Source: Tritrichomonas musculus
Taxonomy: Eukaryota; Parabasalia; Tritrichomonadida; Tritrichomonadidae
NCBI GenBank assembly: GCA_039105265.1
Contig: JAPFFF010000005.1
Coordinates: 4,387,501 to 4,451,500 of the forward strand
DNA length: 64,000 bases
Direction of reading: 5' to 3'
Shown here: positions 1 to 10,604 of the stretch, piece after piece
How positions within the stretch are numbered: the first letter of the stretch is position 1
Layout of the letters: each line of letters opens with the position of its first letter
The notes under the pieces: generated by a model
Database searches by the model: none
Told to the model about the DNA's origin: nothing
The model's input: the letters and a program-made list of their open reading frames with translations, nothing else
Position numbers and translations under genes: made by a program

Positions 1-2
1 AA

Positions 3-95
3 TTTTTAATTGATGAGGATGGGGTAAAGTTTAATTCTTGGCAAAAAGTAATTCAAATAAATCCATTTCTAACTCATATGAGAATGGAGTTCTAA
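3..95 (+). CDS. 3' end of an unidentified gene (partial)
   Basis: A frame open from the window edge ends in TAA at 93-95 and gives about 30 residues ending in THMRMEF. The reading has a balanced amino-acid composition and contains Trp, unlike the Asn/Lys/Ile/Phe-only readings typical of AT-rich spacers here. It may be the tail of a gene lying mostly outside the window. It is too short to assign a family, and chance openness cannot be excluded. Confidence 0.3.
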   Translation, partial: FLIDEDGVKFNSWQKVIQINPFLTHMRMEF

Positions 96-480
96 AAATT
101 ATTTCATAATAGAATGCTTGAAGCAAACAAGCAGAACACTTATTATCACCTCTTGAGTTAAATTTACACCAAAAAGATTCCCATTAAGCATTAGCCGCTT
201 AAGTTATATATGTGATTCATTTCATTTTCAAACATTTATTTATAATTTATACTTGTTGTTAGTAAAGTTAAATTTTTCTGTTTCGGATTATTGATTTATA
301 TGAATTTTTTACAAATAGTTCAGTTGAAATTTTGTTTAGGAATGCTTTTGCTACAATCTAGTAATATTTGATTCTTTCTTGTGGAAAAGCTTGTTTCTCA
401 ATTTTAATTCAAAATATTGATAGAGAAAAGTTTGTATACGGCCGATTAATGATTGAAATATAAAATTCTAAATTTAAGAC
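96..480. other. Intergenic spacer, no gene seen
   Basis: AT-rich spacer upstream of the UBR gene. No initiator of the TCACTT type is evident close to the ATG at 481, and no repeat stands out. Confidence 0.5.
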
Positions 481-3400
481 ATGCAGCCGAAACAAATCCA
501 CGAGCTGCTTGAATGTTTTTATAAAAAGCCAGTAAAAGCCGTGGAACTTGTAAAAAAGATGCTTGTTAGTGAAGATGAATCAACTTTTTCCGTATGGATT
601 GAAAATGAAAAATCAAATAAGTTTGATTCATCTTGTGAAATGACTTGGCATTCTAATAAATCAAATATATCACAACAAAATCGTCCCCATTTAACAATTT
701 TTTGCAATACTTGCGGAATAGTCAATTCTTCTCTACTTTGCCTTCCCTGCTACATGAGTTCTAACTCAAAACATTCAGATAATAATAACAATGATAATAG
801 CAAGGCAATTAATAGAAAAAAGAAGTATAATAATGAATTTGAAGAACTCAAATTAGAACCACATCCAAATCATGATGTTTATTTTAAATTTACAAATAAT
901 GGAAGATGCTCATGCGGCGATATTAATTCAATGGATCCAAACTTTTTTTGTCCATATCATTCGTTACAACCTACAAATCCACCAAATGTTGAAATCTTTG
1001 GGAGTGACCACTGCGATTTTATAACAGATTTAACAGATATTTGTTTTCGTTCTTTGATTGTTCACGCACCTCATTCAACAGATAATGTTGAGTGCATAGT
1101 CAATTTTTTACTAGATCTTGCTCATATCAACTCGTCATATTTACACTTAATTGCAGCAGCTTTATCAGAAAACTTTGACTCATCAGCTTTATTTACGCAT
1201 TGGCCTCAATTTTTGACAAAAAATGCTCTTTATATAGTTAAATTAATCGAAACTCTCAGCGCTGATGACTCATTTCAGTATGCTTTTACAACATCATTTT
1301 TTGATAATTACATATATTTACTTTCTCATGATTTGAACGTTATTGAATCAATTAACCCATCCACAACGCCAACTTCTACAGTTCCTCTTCTAGGTGCTGC
1401 TGACATCGCTTGGAGTTATTTTATTAACCATGAAGAAATGATTGAAGATTTCTCTATCGCCGAATTGATTGGAAAAGAATTTTATATATTAACTTCTTTT
1501 ATTCGAAGCGATCCATTTCACCCAATTATTCCACATTCACTCATTAGAAATTTTTTTAATACAATGTCAACTTTTTTTTCTTCATCTGACAGATTTTTTA
1601 AGAATTTGACTTCACCCGAATCAATATCAAAAATAACAGATATTTATATAGATGCGTTAACACTTGAAACTTTCCCAATTGTTACAAAAAAATATAATTT
1701 TTACGATTTTGAATATTTTAAGCATGATTTTAAATATTTATATAATCTTCAAACTTCTGATACTCAAAAAAAATCTTTGACTAACCCACCAGAAAAAGAA
1801 AAAGATATCAATAACAATACAAAGAGCCTTTTTGATGACCAAGATAATTTTTCATATTATTTTAATTATGAAAAAGAGTTTGAATGCGAATTCAATCCTA
1901 TCAGAACTTCAGATAAATACTCAATGGACAAACATTTGATTATGAGAAATTTCGCCGAAAAAATTGACCCAAAGTATACATTTATGAGATGTGCGCTGAA
2001 ATTTAAAAAAAATTTATTTTGCGCTATTGAACATTTATCTGACTTGTTTCAAAGCCCAGAAATGTTCATCATGCCTCTTCTTTGTGGGATGATTAAAACA
2101 TTTTTTTCAACAATGTCTCCAGACCAATTCGCCTTTCAAAATGACTTCATTTCTACTATTACATGTACTGATTTCAATAGCAACAGCAATAATAAAGATA
2201 TTAATGATAATCCCAATTTTAATCAAATGTTATCAAAAAATAATGCTAACAAAAATAATCCAAATAGTAACATTAATGATTCTAACCAAGCAAGATCAAA
2301 TACAGATAATAATAATGAATCAGTAGCGGTTTCTAATTTAATAAATATTGAATCAACTAATTCATATGCGTCCAGAAGAAAGTTTTCCAAACCTAAAAAT
2401 ACATTATATGCAATACATTTTACTCATTATTATGAAAGCAAAGAGCCTTTCTACTTTCGTTCAGTACTTGACGATTTGACTCTTATATCATGCTCAGCTC
2501 CATGCCATTCGATTACATTTAGAAAATTTTGTAAGTACAGCACTAATGGAACTGAAGATTGGAGGAAAGCACTTAGAGAAGCTAATGTTTTTGAAATCAT
2601 GTTTTCAAATTCAAGTTATTTGCGAAACACATTTAAGCCCAAAGCGAATAAAGATATCGAAAGTGAATTAGATCAAAAAGTCAAACTTTATTTGGAAGAT
2701 ATTGCATTACTTACAATTACAATAATCCCTATTCGAATATGTGCGTTAAGCTCACTTTTAAGTTTAGGAGTTACCAGAATTGATAATATTTTCCTAAAAA
2801 AACAGATTATAAAATCAAAAAATGTGAATCGAAACATTCAATATGACGACTTTCTACAATCCATTTTACCTAAAACTACCTTAACTAATATTACTAACAA
2901 TAAAGTCATTATTAAAAATAGCAAAAATTATGATAAAAAAGGAAGTTCAATCAAATCTTTTAATGATTCTGATGATGATGACGATGATGATGACGACGAC
3001 GACGACGCTAATTACAATGAAGATAATGAAATTTTTGATGAATATGACGAAGATAATGAATATGAAGAATATGAAGATATTGATGAAAGCGGAAATGATG
3101 AAGAAGATAAAACTGATTCAAATTATCTTTATTATAACCTCTTTTTGAAATTTGCCGATTTTAGTTATGATATAATAGGATCATTTGCTGGTTCGATTTG
3201 CGCTCTTTCTTTCGCATCAAACATTGGATATCTGACCCTTGTAACATATTGTGTTTTTGATCTTAAGAACGGAATTACATCAAAGAAGCTTTTTGCATAC
3301 TTGAATTTCCTCATTTGTTGCGTTTCTGATCGTTCAATTTATGCAAAAGATGATGAAAAATTATGCTACTTTTTTATTCGAAATATGCTTTCGAAACGTG

Positions 3401-6270
3401 GAAAAATGACAGGTTTTGAAATTCTTAAAGAATGTGATAAATTTTTCTCAAAACATAGTACTTTTTTATATGATAGAGATCGAAAATATCCAAACACTAA
3501 TGAAGATGATTGCTATTTTATTTCTGAATCAAATAATGATGCAAGTGACTTATTATTTGATGACAACGATTATGAAGACAATCTTATTGAAAGTAAAATG
3601 AAAGGAAAACAAATTGATGACCTTGATACATTTGAACTTTTATCTGGCAAATCTCATTCGTTTTCTGAAAAAATATCGAATCGATTTTCACGACCAATTA
3701 TTCATAAAATTCTTTCAGAAATAGCAGAACCAGTTAAAGATGAAAAATTCAAATATATATGTTTCAAGTTACGCGATGAATTTAATGATTTTAGGCCTTC
3801 TATATTTAATACAGCTAAAGAATCTTTTGATCAATGGTCAACTCATGTTCAAAAACACCCAAATGACGCTTTTATGAGAGTATCTTTTGATAATGATTAT
3901 AAGCCTAGCGGTTTTTCACCACAATCGGTTTTATTAACGCCAGAATTTTATTCAATCTTATTTATTACGGCTTTAGAAGCAAACAATTCAGGTTCTGAAA
4001 AATTTGACAAAGAGACAATTCAAATTTATTTTGCAATTCTACATTATATAAGACAATTTAATTATTTTTTTGAAATATCTGAAACAAAAATAAAAAATAA
4101 TATTAAAAAGATCAAAGCTGACAATTTGAATGAACTAATAAAATTGTTACCAAATACTTTTTTGCAATTTCAAGTAACGCCAATCAAATATAAAAATTAT
4201 CCAGAAACAACATTTAACGATATATTATTGAAATTTGGAGAAACAGGCCAAATATTCCTCAGACAAACTAATAATAAAATAACTGATCAAATAAACCCTG
4301 AAACAAAAAAAACAGATTTTAGCACGATTTTTTATATTTATAAGCAAAAGCAAATGAATTATTTCGATTCTTTCGTTGATCAATTCAAAATTCAAAATTA
4401 TTTTAGTCCAACTAAAAGTATAGATTCAACAAGCATTTTAAATACAATTCCTATCTTAGTTTTTGATGGATATTCTGGTCGCCAAATATGGACTTCATCG
4501 TCAGCAATCAATGAAATTCAACAAAAAATTACTTTTCATGATGAAAACAATAATGTTTTTAAAGAGGAAGATCATTTGATATTCAATAATGACAACGACC
4601 TTTATAATAAAAATGCTTGGCTACCCATCAATTTAAATCCTAGTTTTGAATCATTGATGTTACTTATTGATAACGAACTTTTGAATCTTCAAGATGATAA
4701 TAGCTATATTGAGTTGTTTATCAATCAGTTTGGTTTCTTCAATCCAGAAAAAAACTTGTTCAATATAATTCATTGCACAATTGAAAATGTTGAACTTCGT
4801 CTTCGATCTAATCCATTCGCACTTGATGATGCCAGGCCACGAATTCTACTAGGAAACTCATTCAGAATTCTTTGGGCCTTTGCACAAAAAAAGCTCAAGC
4901 AGAAGAAAAATATTAAATATTCACAACAAACTCAAAACCAAAAAGAACCTACAAAATTGGATCAAAATTTAAATGACAATCAGAGTGCAAATAATATTCT
5001 TGAAGAAGTTACCGATGATGAGAAGTTGAAGATTGTAATTGATAGAACATTCAACTACAGGAACAACGAGCTATGGAATGAATACAACATGAGTGATAAA
5101 ACAACTTTGTCTCCTATAACCAACAGACTGACACTACTTCTTTCTATTCTACTGATTTCAGAGAAACCATCAGAATCTTTTACAGATTTACTGAATTTTA
5201 TTTTCAATTTTGGCCAAACAAACAGAAATGAGAACATTTTTGAATACAACGGGATTGAATTCATAATTAATAATTTCAACGAGTTCAAAAATGAAGAAAA
5301 TGAATTGAAAGACGACTTTTATGATCTTATATTTCTCCGTTGCTCGTTTATTGTCGCGTACTGCTGCTTATGGAGTCAGATCGAGGCACCAAACAGTCTT
5401 TTCGATCCAGAAAGTAAGAACTCGATATCTGATCTTTGCTCGTTATTACTAAAAAACAACGTTTCTAAAGACATCAAAGAAGAGAAGGGAAAGCATCATT
5501 TCAATAGTGGAATTAACTTTTTTAGTTTTGTTGATCTTCCCAACAATTTTTTCGCTTTCTCGGAATTTCCATTCGTTGCAGAAATAATGAGAAATAATAA
5601 TACGACAAATAAGCATAAAAACAACGATTTACTGTTGTCATCTTCAAGCTCTTCATCTTTATTTGAAAGTGAATACTACTATTACAATCATGATCAAATA
5701 GACAAAAATATCATTAATGAGATCAACAGCAATAATGGAAATATGTATAACAATGATAATAATAATAAAAATAATATTAATGACAACAACAATAATTGTG
5801 AAAGTCAAAATAACAGTAATAATCAATTCGATAAAATTGATAATAACAGCAATATTGATTCACTGGCAAATAATAATATTTTAATTGATAATTATAAATA
5901 TCTTTCTTGTAAAGATTTGTCAGTGATTAAAAAGAATGAAAAAACAAGACTTACTATGAAAAAAAATAAAGCAAACCTTTTCAGCAATTCTGAAGCGATT
6001 GACTTGATCAGCGGCAAAGTTGATGATTACGACTCTTTAATAGCAAAGTCTGACTCCAACTGTTCAATTCTTATTTCTTTGGATGGAGAAGATGCAGGGC
6101 TTTGCTATGCTTATAACAAATCATTGAATATTGAAAATAAACAAGTATCACCTGTTTATTTGACACTTTTTGGAGAAGCTGGAATAAGCAGTGGTGAACT
6201 TCTTTATTTGAACAAAGATAAGGTTTTAAAGCTTGAAGATTCCTTCCTTTCCGGCGAAATATTCCTTTGA
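481..6270 (+). CDS. UBR1: UBR-type N-recognin (E3 ubiquitin ligase family protein)
   Basis: 1929 residues. A UBR-box zinc finger spans about residues 75-160, with the expected Cys/His series (FCNTC, LCLPC, HPNHD, GRCSCGD, CPYH). This domain reads destabilising N-terminal residues in the N-degron pathway. The last 80 residues match the conserved C-terminal cap of UBR1 proteins (SPVYLTLFGE, GELLYLNKDKVLKLED). Length is close to yeast and animal UBR1 (1750-1950). Between the two ends lie long, fast-evolving helical regions and low-complexity insertions: a run of about 12 Asp near residue 830 and Asn-rich runs near 560-600 and 1760-1800. I find no RING-H2 pattern of Cys and His in the middle, so ligase activity is uncertain. 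The family call is firm; the exact paralogue is not. Confidence 0.85.
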   Translation: MQPKQIHELLECFYKKPVKAVELVKKMLVSEDESTFSVWIENEKSNKFDSSCEMTWHSNKSNISQQNRPHLTIFCNTCGIVNSSLLCLPCYMSSNSKHSDNNNNDNSKAINRKKKYNNEFEELKLEPHPNHDVYFKFTNNGRCSCGDINSMDPNFFCPYHSLQPTNPPNVEIFGSDHCDFITDLTDICFRSLIVHAPHSTDNVECIVNFLLDLAHINSSYLHLIAAALSENFDSSALFTHWPQFLTKNALYIVKLIETLSADDSFQYAFTTSFFDNYIYLLSHDLNVIESINPSTTPTSTVPLLGAADIAWSYFINHEEMIEDFSIAELIGKEFYILTSFIRSDPFHPIIPHSLIRNFFNTMSTFFSSSDRFFKNLTSPESISKITDIYIDALTLETFPIVTKKYNFYDFEYFKHDFKYLYNLQTSDTQKKSLTNPPEKEKDINNNTKSLFDDQDNFSYYFNYEKEFECEFNPIRTSDKYSMDKHLIMRNFAEKIDPKYTFMRCALKFKKNLFCAIEHLSDLFQSPEMFIMPLLCGMIKTFFSTMSPDQFAFQNDFISTITCTDFNSNSNNKDINDNPNFNQMLSKNNANKNNPNSNINDSNQARSNTDNNNESVAVSNLINIESTNSYASRRKFSKPKNTLYAIHFTHYYESKEPFYFRSVLDDLTLISCSAPCHSITFRKFCKYSTNGTEDWRKALREANVFEIMFSNSSYLRNTFKPKANKDIESELDQKVKLYLEDIALLTITIIPIRICALSSLLSLGVTRIDNIFLKKQIIKSKNVNRNIQYDDFLQSILPKTTLTNITNNKVIIKNSKNYDKKGSSIKSFNDSDDDDDDDDDDDDANYNEDNEIFDEYDEDNEYEEYEDIDESGNDEEDKTDSNYLYYNLFLKFADFSYDIIGSFAGSICALSFASNIGYLTLVTYCVFDLKNGITSKKLFAYLNFLICCVSDRSIYAKDDEKLCYFFIRNMLSKRGKMTGFEILKECDKFFSKHSTFLYDRDRKYPNTNEDDCYFISESNNDASDLLFDDNDYEDNLIESKMKGKQIDDLDTFELLSGKSHSFSEKISNRFSRPIIHKILSEIAEPVKDEKFKYICFKLRDEFNDFRPSIFNTAKESFDQWSTHVQKHPNDAFMRVSFDNDYKPSGFSPQSVLLTPEFYSILFITALEANNSGSEKFDKETIQIYFAILHYIRQFNYFFEISETKIKNNIKKIKADNLNELIKLLPNTFLQFQVTPIKYKNYPETTFNDILLKFGETGQIFLRQTNNKITDQINPETKKTDFSTIFYIYKQKQMNYFDSFVDQFKIQNYFSPTKSIDSTSILNTIPILVFDGYSGRQIWTSSSAINEIQQKITFHDENNNVFKEEDHLIFNNDNDLYNKNAWLPINLNPSFESLMLLIDNELLNLQDDNSYIELFINQFGFFNPEKNLFNIIHCTIENVELRLRSNPFALDDARPRILLGNSFRILWAFAQKKLKQKKNIKYSQQTQNQKEPTKLDQNLNDNQSANNILEEVTDDEKLKIVIDRTFNYRNNELWNEYNMSDKTTLSPITNRLTLLLSILLISEKPSESFTDLLNFIFNFGQTNRNENIFEYNGIEFIINNFNEFKNEENELKDDFYDLIFLRCSFIVAYCCLWSQIEAPNSLFDPESKNSISDLCSLLLKNNVSKDIKEEKGKHHFNSGINFFSFVDLPNNFFAFSEFPFVAEIMRNNNTTNKHKNNDLLLSSSSSSSLFESEYYYYNHDQIDKNIINEINSNNGNMYNNDNNNKNNINDNNNNCESQNNSNNQFDKIDNNSNIDSLANNNILIDNYKYLSCKDLSVIKKNEKTRLTMKKNKANLFSNSEAIDLISGKVDDYDSLIAKSDSNCSILISLDGEDAGLCYAYNKSLNIENKQVSPVYLTLFGEAGISSGELLYLNKDKVLKLEDSFLSGEIFL

Positions 6271-6448
6271 ATCATTATATATATTTGTAATATATGTATT
6301 TTATTAAATAGATATATATTAACTCTTTTTTTTATTATTATTCTAATATTTATATTATCTAAAGTGATCAAGAATTTTTCTAATTTTGAATTATATGAAT
6401 ATGATTTTTTCAAACATGATTTTGTATCCGCACACAGTCTACAAGCAT

Positions 6449-6533
6449 AAAAAGGTAATACATGTGAATATGAAACATATATTAATGCTTTTATGGTATA
6501 TTGTTTAATATATGTTTCATATGTATTACCTTT
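6449..6533. repeat. Short inverted repeat upstream of UTP18
   Basis: Left arm 6449-6485 and right arm 6504-6533 pair over about 28 bases (GGTAATACAT and TATGAAACATATATT against their complements), with a 6-base insertion in the left arm. It lies between the UBR stop and the UTP18 start. It may be a tiny foldback repeat or a transcript-end hairpin. Confidence 0.5.
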
Positions 6534-6593
6534 CATATCACATTTCACAAAATTTTAATTGAGAGCTATCATGGTCATGTAAAATATGCTTTA

Positions 6594-7883
6594 ATGTCGC
6601 TTGAAAGCATTGTTTTTCCTTCTAAACATTTTACAAATCAAAAAGAATCAAATAAGAAAGAAGAACCTAAAGAAAAACCAGCCGCTTGGCTTGATCCAGA
6701 CGATTTAGCAATGGTTCCAAATCCAAAACTTAAAAATATGCCTCCTAGCCTTGAAGGCAAAGTTGACGAAGTCGAATTTTCAGCATTAACCAGAGAAAAA
6801 TTTAATCAAACAGTTGAACATATAGATACATCATGGGCGAAAAAAACATATAATAAAAAAGAAACTGCGGATGCAACAGATATTTTTTCAGAAAATCAGA
6901 ATCGTATTCCATCAGAAAGTTTACGTATTGATCGAGTTGCAGACCTTTTTCCAAATTCAAAAATAGATAATCAAAAAGGAAAGAAAGCTTCAATTTTACA
7001 AATATCCTTTCATCCAGCAGAAGAATTTGCATCAGTCCTTGATTCAAATGGCTGCCTCCATATCATTGCTGTTAATAAAGATAAAAACTCAACTCAAGAT
7101 TCACTCCCATTTACAAATTTTGAAAATCATAGGCTTTGTATGTGCTATACCGCAAATGGTGAACACATCATACTTGGTGGTAAGCAAGGATCATTTATCA
7201 CTGTTGACATTCAAACTCGACAAGCATTTCATTCAAGAATTCAAGGAGACAAAAATAACATCACTCGTGTAATATGTTCTCCTGACAACAAAATAATAGC
7301 TATGATTGCAGGTAAAACGGTTCACTTTTTAAATGCCTCAAACAAAGATCTCCTTCGGTCTGTTCAAACTTCAGACGAACTTAAATGCGGCGCTTTTACC
7401 GATGACTCATGCTTTTTTGTTGCAGCAGGAAAGGAAGGCCGAGGCCTTTTATTCGATTGTGATAATTTTTCTGCTATTAATCGTTTTCAAGAACCAGAAA
7501 TGCAATATATTCATAGTATCTCAATATCAAGATCTCGGGTTGCAATAGGAACTGATGCTGGAGTTTTACATGTATTTGATTTTAACAGTTTGAAGCAACA
7601 ACATCCGAAACCATTATTCTCAAAAATGAATTTGGTGACACAAATTGATACAGTGAAATTCAATCCAACTGGAGAACTTATTGTTTTTGCTTCTTCTGGG
7701 AAGAAAGATTCGCTTAGAGTTCTTCATCTTGCTTCCCGAAAAGTATTTTCAAACTGGCCAACACAAAATACCCCATTATCTTATGTTCGTGATGTTGCGT
7801 TTGATCATACTAGCAAATACTTGGCAATAGGTAACGAAAAAGGTATTGTAACCCTTTGGGAGCTTGGATTTTACATCAAATGA
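6594..7883 (+). CDS. UTP18: U3 small nucleolar RNA-associated protein 18 (WD40)
   Basis: 429 residues from the ATG at 6594. The frame is open farther upstream to 6501, but without a good ATG, and that part lies in the inverted repeat. The N-terminal 110 residues are charged and unstructured. WD40 repeats then fill residues 125-429. The last blades carry the UTP18 signature: NLVTQIDTVKFNPTGEL, then a Ser/Arg-Lys-Val-Phe-Ser-Asn-Trp-Pro-Thr segment followed by TPLSYV, and a YLAIGNEKG ending. UTP18 is a UtpB subunit of the small-subunit processome that handles pre-18S rRNA in the nucleolus. The protein is slightly shorter than animal WDR50/UTP18 (about 550) because the N-terminal region is reduced. 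Confidence 0.88.
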   Translation: MSLESIVFPSKHFTNQKESNKKEEPKEKPAAWLDPDDLAMVPNPKLKNMPPSLEGKVDEVEFSALTREKFNQTVEHIDTSWAKKTYNKKETADATDIFSENQNRIPSESLRIDRVADLFPNSKIDNQKGKKASILQISFHPAEEFASVLDSNGCLHIIAVNKDKNSTQDSLPFTNFENHRLCMCYTANGEHIILGGKQGSFITVDIQTRQAFHSRIQGDKNNITRVICSPDNKIIAMIAGKTVHFLNASNKDLLRSVQTSDELKCGAFTDDSCFFVAAGKEGRGLLFDCDNFSAINRFQEPEMQYIHSISISRSRVAIGTDAGVLHVFDFNSLKQQHPKPLFSKMNLVTQIDTVKFNPTGELIVFASSGKKDSLRVLHLASRKVFSNWPTQNTPLSYVRDVAFDHTSKYLAIGNEKGIVTLWELGFYIK

Positions 7884-9053
7884 TCATATTTGTATATCAT
7901 TGTTAATTAAACAAAATATTATATTATTTCAATTTTTTTTATTTGATTTGAATGACACTATTCATAAATTTTATTATAATATAAATTACTTTGTGAATTT
8001 TGGTGATACTCCTTGTTTTAGAATATTTTCAAAATCTAAAATATTAAAATCTTATTTTAAATAATCATGCAAAAATGAAATAAATTATTGACAACAACTA
8101 ACACCATGCGTGCACTGGGCAATATGAGGCCAATATACATATATTAATAATGGTTCTCTAATATTAATATCTCAATATTGTGATTGAATTGTTTTTATAC
8201 AATAAACAATATTTTAAACAACATTCATCATTGTTTAAGAAAAAATCGAATTTTATAAAAAAAACTAAAAAAACGAATTTTTTGGTTCTTGGTGAATATT
8301 GTTCGGAAATAAATAATTGAATTGCGATCAAAATTTCAAGGATACTTAGTGAAGTCATATACTCAAAATAAAATAAAACGTTTTCCCATCTCATGAGAAT
8401 GAGTAAAGTTAAAGTAAATGAGTTGATTAAATGCTTTTTGGGGAAAAAATAAGGACTTTAAAAAATCAGAAGTTTACAATTATTAAATTTTTTACAATAG
8501 AAAATAAAATATAGTTTTGATATTTATTGTCATACCAATAATCAAAGAATATTAATGTTAAAAAAAATGAATTGATACTATAGTTTTTAAATGAATTTTA
8601 TTGAATTTGTATAGCCCAATACTCACTTTTTAAAAGCCGATATTCAATCAATGTTAATTAAAGCATATCAATATGATTCGTTTCATTTTATCTCTAGAAA
8701 CCTCAGTACATAAATCTTGTTATTAAAGAAAGTACATGTGAAAAATAAAATTTATCCTTTTTTCGATAGATCATTAATAAAATATAAATCAATAAAAATG
8801 TTTATCTTTAAATTTGATCGGTCAATTCACATTTCAGAGAATTGATAAGACTTTATCCACATTTTTCAATAATTATCATTTCACTTTTTACCAATGTTTT
8901 TTCTAGATCTATCTCTTTTTTTAATATTCTTTCGATACAAAGATTTTTTGTAATTAAGTTTTTGACAGAAATTAAATAGTATTGAAAAATAATAAAAACT
9001 TTCAATGATCTATTGAAAAATTCATATATTCTACTGGCCATTTTAAAGTCATC
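7884..9053. other. Intergenic spacer of 1.2 kb, no gene seen
   Basis: AT-rich sequence with only short spurious frames. The last 200 bases should hold the promoter of the inositol-phosphate synthase gene. No other structure was recognised. Confidence 0.5.
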
Positions 9054-9059
9054 TCACTA
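9054..9059 (+). promoter_or_regulatory. Initiator TCACTA of the inositol-phosphate synthase gene
   Basis: TCACTA fits the trichomonad initiator consensus TCA(+1)Y(T/A), known from Trichomonas vaginalis. The A at 9056 would be +1, giving a 10-base 5' leader before the ATG at 9066, which is typical for these organisms. Confidence 0.6.
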
Positions 9060-9065
9060 TTTTTT

Positions 9066-10604
9066 ATGCTTGCTCAAGAATTCAACGTTCAGACAGGTAA
9101 TGTTACCATCAATGGCAACGAAATGATCTCCAAGTACCAATATTTCACACAACACGTCGAGCTTGGCGCTGACGGAAAAGTAACTGTTGTACCAGAATGC
9201 AAAGATTTCCAATTCAAGACAAACACTAAAGTACCACGCACTGGCGTTTTAATCGTTGGTCTTGGTGGTAACAATGGTACCACCTTGACAGCAGGTGTTT
9301 TAGCCAACAAACATAAGCTCTCATGGGAATCAAAAAGAGGAATTGAACACGCCAATTACTATGGCTCCCTCACCCAATGCGCCACAACATATCTTGGTGA
9401 TGACATCAAAACAGGAAAACAAGTTGTTGCACCAATCAAAGGCCTTCTCCCAATGGTTGATCCAAACGATCTCATCATTGGTGGTTGGGATATCAGCAAC
9501 CTCAACATGTATGATGCAACAGTTCGTGCTCGTGTTCATGAACCAACAATGTATCATCAAATTGAAAAGGAATTGAGAGCAATTCAACCACTCCCAGCAG
9601 TTTTCGATCTTTCATTCGTTGCTCCAAACCAAAAAGATCGTGCTGACAATATTCTTAAGGGCTCAAAGAAAGAAATTCTCCAACAAGTTCGTGATCAAAT
9701 CAAGAAATTCAAGGCAGACAATAAACTTGAACAACTTATAGTTCTTTGGTCAGCTAACACCGAAAGATACTGCGAAGTAACAGATGGTGTTCATGATACA
9801 GCAGCCAACCTTCTTAAAGGAATTGATGAGGGACATCCAGAAATTTCACCATCAATCATCTATGCAGTTGCTTCCATCCTTGAAGGAGTTCCATATATCA
9901 ATGGTTCACCACAAAACACATTTGTTCCAGGACTTATTGAACTTGCTGTTCAACATAAAGTTCCAATCATGGGAGATGATTTCAAGACAGGGCAGACTAA
10001 ATTCAAGACAGTTCTTTCAGACTTCTTGATTTCTTCTGGTCTTAAACTTACAGCTGTTGTTTCATACAACCATCTCGGAAACAACGATGGACTTAACCTT
10101 TCCTTCGAAAGGTGCTTCCGCTCAAAACAGATTTCAAAATCATCAGTTATTGATGATATGGTTACTCTTAACCCAATCCTTTACAAAGAAGACGAACATC
10201 CAGATCACGTTGTTGTTATTAAATATGTTCCAAGCGTTGGCGATTCAAAGAGAGCTCTTGATGAATACGATTCAGATATCTTCTGCGGTGGAAAGAACAT
10301 CATTTCTTGCCACAATACATGCGAAGATTCACTTCTTGCTGCTCCTTTAATGCTCGATCTTATTGTACTTATGGAACTCTTCACCAGAGTTCAAATTAAG
10401 GGTGAAAAGATGACAGACTTTGATTCAATGCATCAGGTCTATTCAGTTCTTTCATTCCTTCTTAAGGCTCCACGTGTACCACCTGGCACACCTGTTATCA
10501 ACTCTCTCTTCAACCAACGTGCTTGCCTTGAAAACATACTTCGTGCCTGCCGCGGACTTCAACCTATCAACCACATGCATCTTGAATATAAAATGCCACA
10601 GTAA
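9066..10604 (+). CDS. INO1: myo-inositol-1-phosphate synthase
   Basis: 512 residues, the usual eukaryotic length. It converts glucose 6-phosphate to 1L-myo-inositol 1-phosphate with NAD+ as internal cofactor, the committed step for inositol and phosphoinositides, in the cytosol. Visible landmarks are the NAD-binding loop GLGGNNGTTLTAGVLANK near residue 65, the segment PQNTFVPGL, GDDFKTGQTK, the active-site region SYNHLGNNDGLNLS and KYVPSVGDSKRALDEYDS. The start is fixed by the initiator 10 bases upstream. Codon use is clearly richer in G/C-ending codons than in neighbouring genes, as in the 14-3-3 gene, suggesting strong expression. The stop lies in TAAA (10602-10605), as expected for the trichomonad polyadenylation signal. 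Confidence 0.97.
   Translation: MLAQEFNVQTGNVTINGNEMISKYQYFTQHVELGADGKVTVVPECKDFQFKTNTKVPRTGVLIVGLGGNNGTTLTAGVLANKHKLSWESKRGIEHANYYGSLTQCATTYLGDDIKTGKQVVAPIKGLLPMVDPNDLIIGGWDISNLNMYDATVRARVHEPTMYHQIEKELRAIQPLPAVFDLSFVAPNQKDRADNILKGSKKEILQQVRDQIKKFKADNKLEQLIVLWSANTERYCEVTDGVHDTAANLLKGIDEGHPEISPSIIYAVASILEGVPYINGSPQNTFVPGLIELAVQHKVPIMGDDFKTGQTKFKTVLSDFLISSGLKLTAVVSYNHLGNNDGLNLSFERCFRSKQISKSSVIDDMVTLNPILYKEDEHPDHVVVIKYVPSVGDSKRALDEYDSDIFCGGKNIISCHNTCEDSLLAAPLMLDLIVLMELFTRVQIKGEKMTDFDSMHQVYSVLSFLLKAPRVPPGTPVINSLFNQRACLENILRACRGLQPINHMHLEYKMPQ

Noticed and set aside
6501-6593. Upstream extension of the UTP18 frame
   Set aside because: It begins at a non-ATG codon within an inverted repeat and encodes a Phe/Ile/His-rich stretch; the ATG at 6594 is the better start.
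8096-8108. ACTAACACCATG resembling the trichomonad intron 3' motif
   Set aside because: No exon or donor site on either side; it lies in an intergenic spacer.
8164-8394. 76-codon minus-strand frame in the spacer before the inositol-phosphate synthase gene
   Set aside because: Ile/Phe/Leu/Asn composition is that of random AT-rich DNA; no domain or promoter.
9330-9587. Antisense frames within the inositol-phosphate synthase gene
   Set aside because: Shadows of the real gene, without independent motifs.
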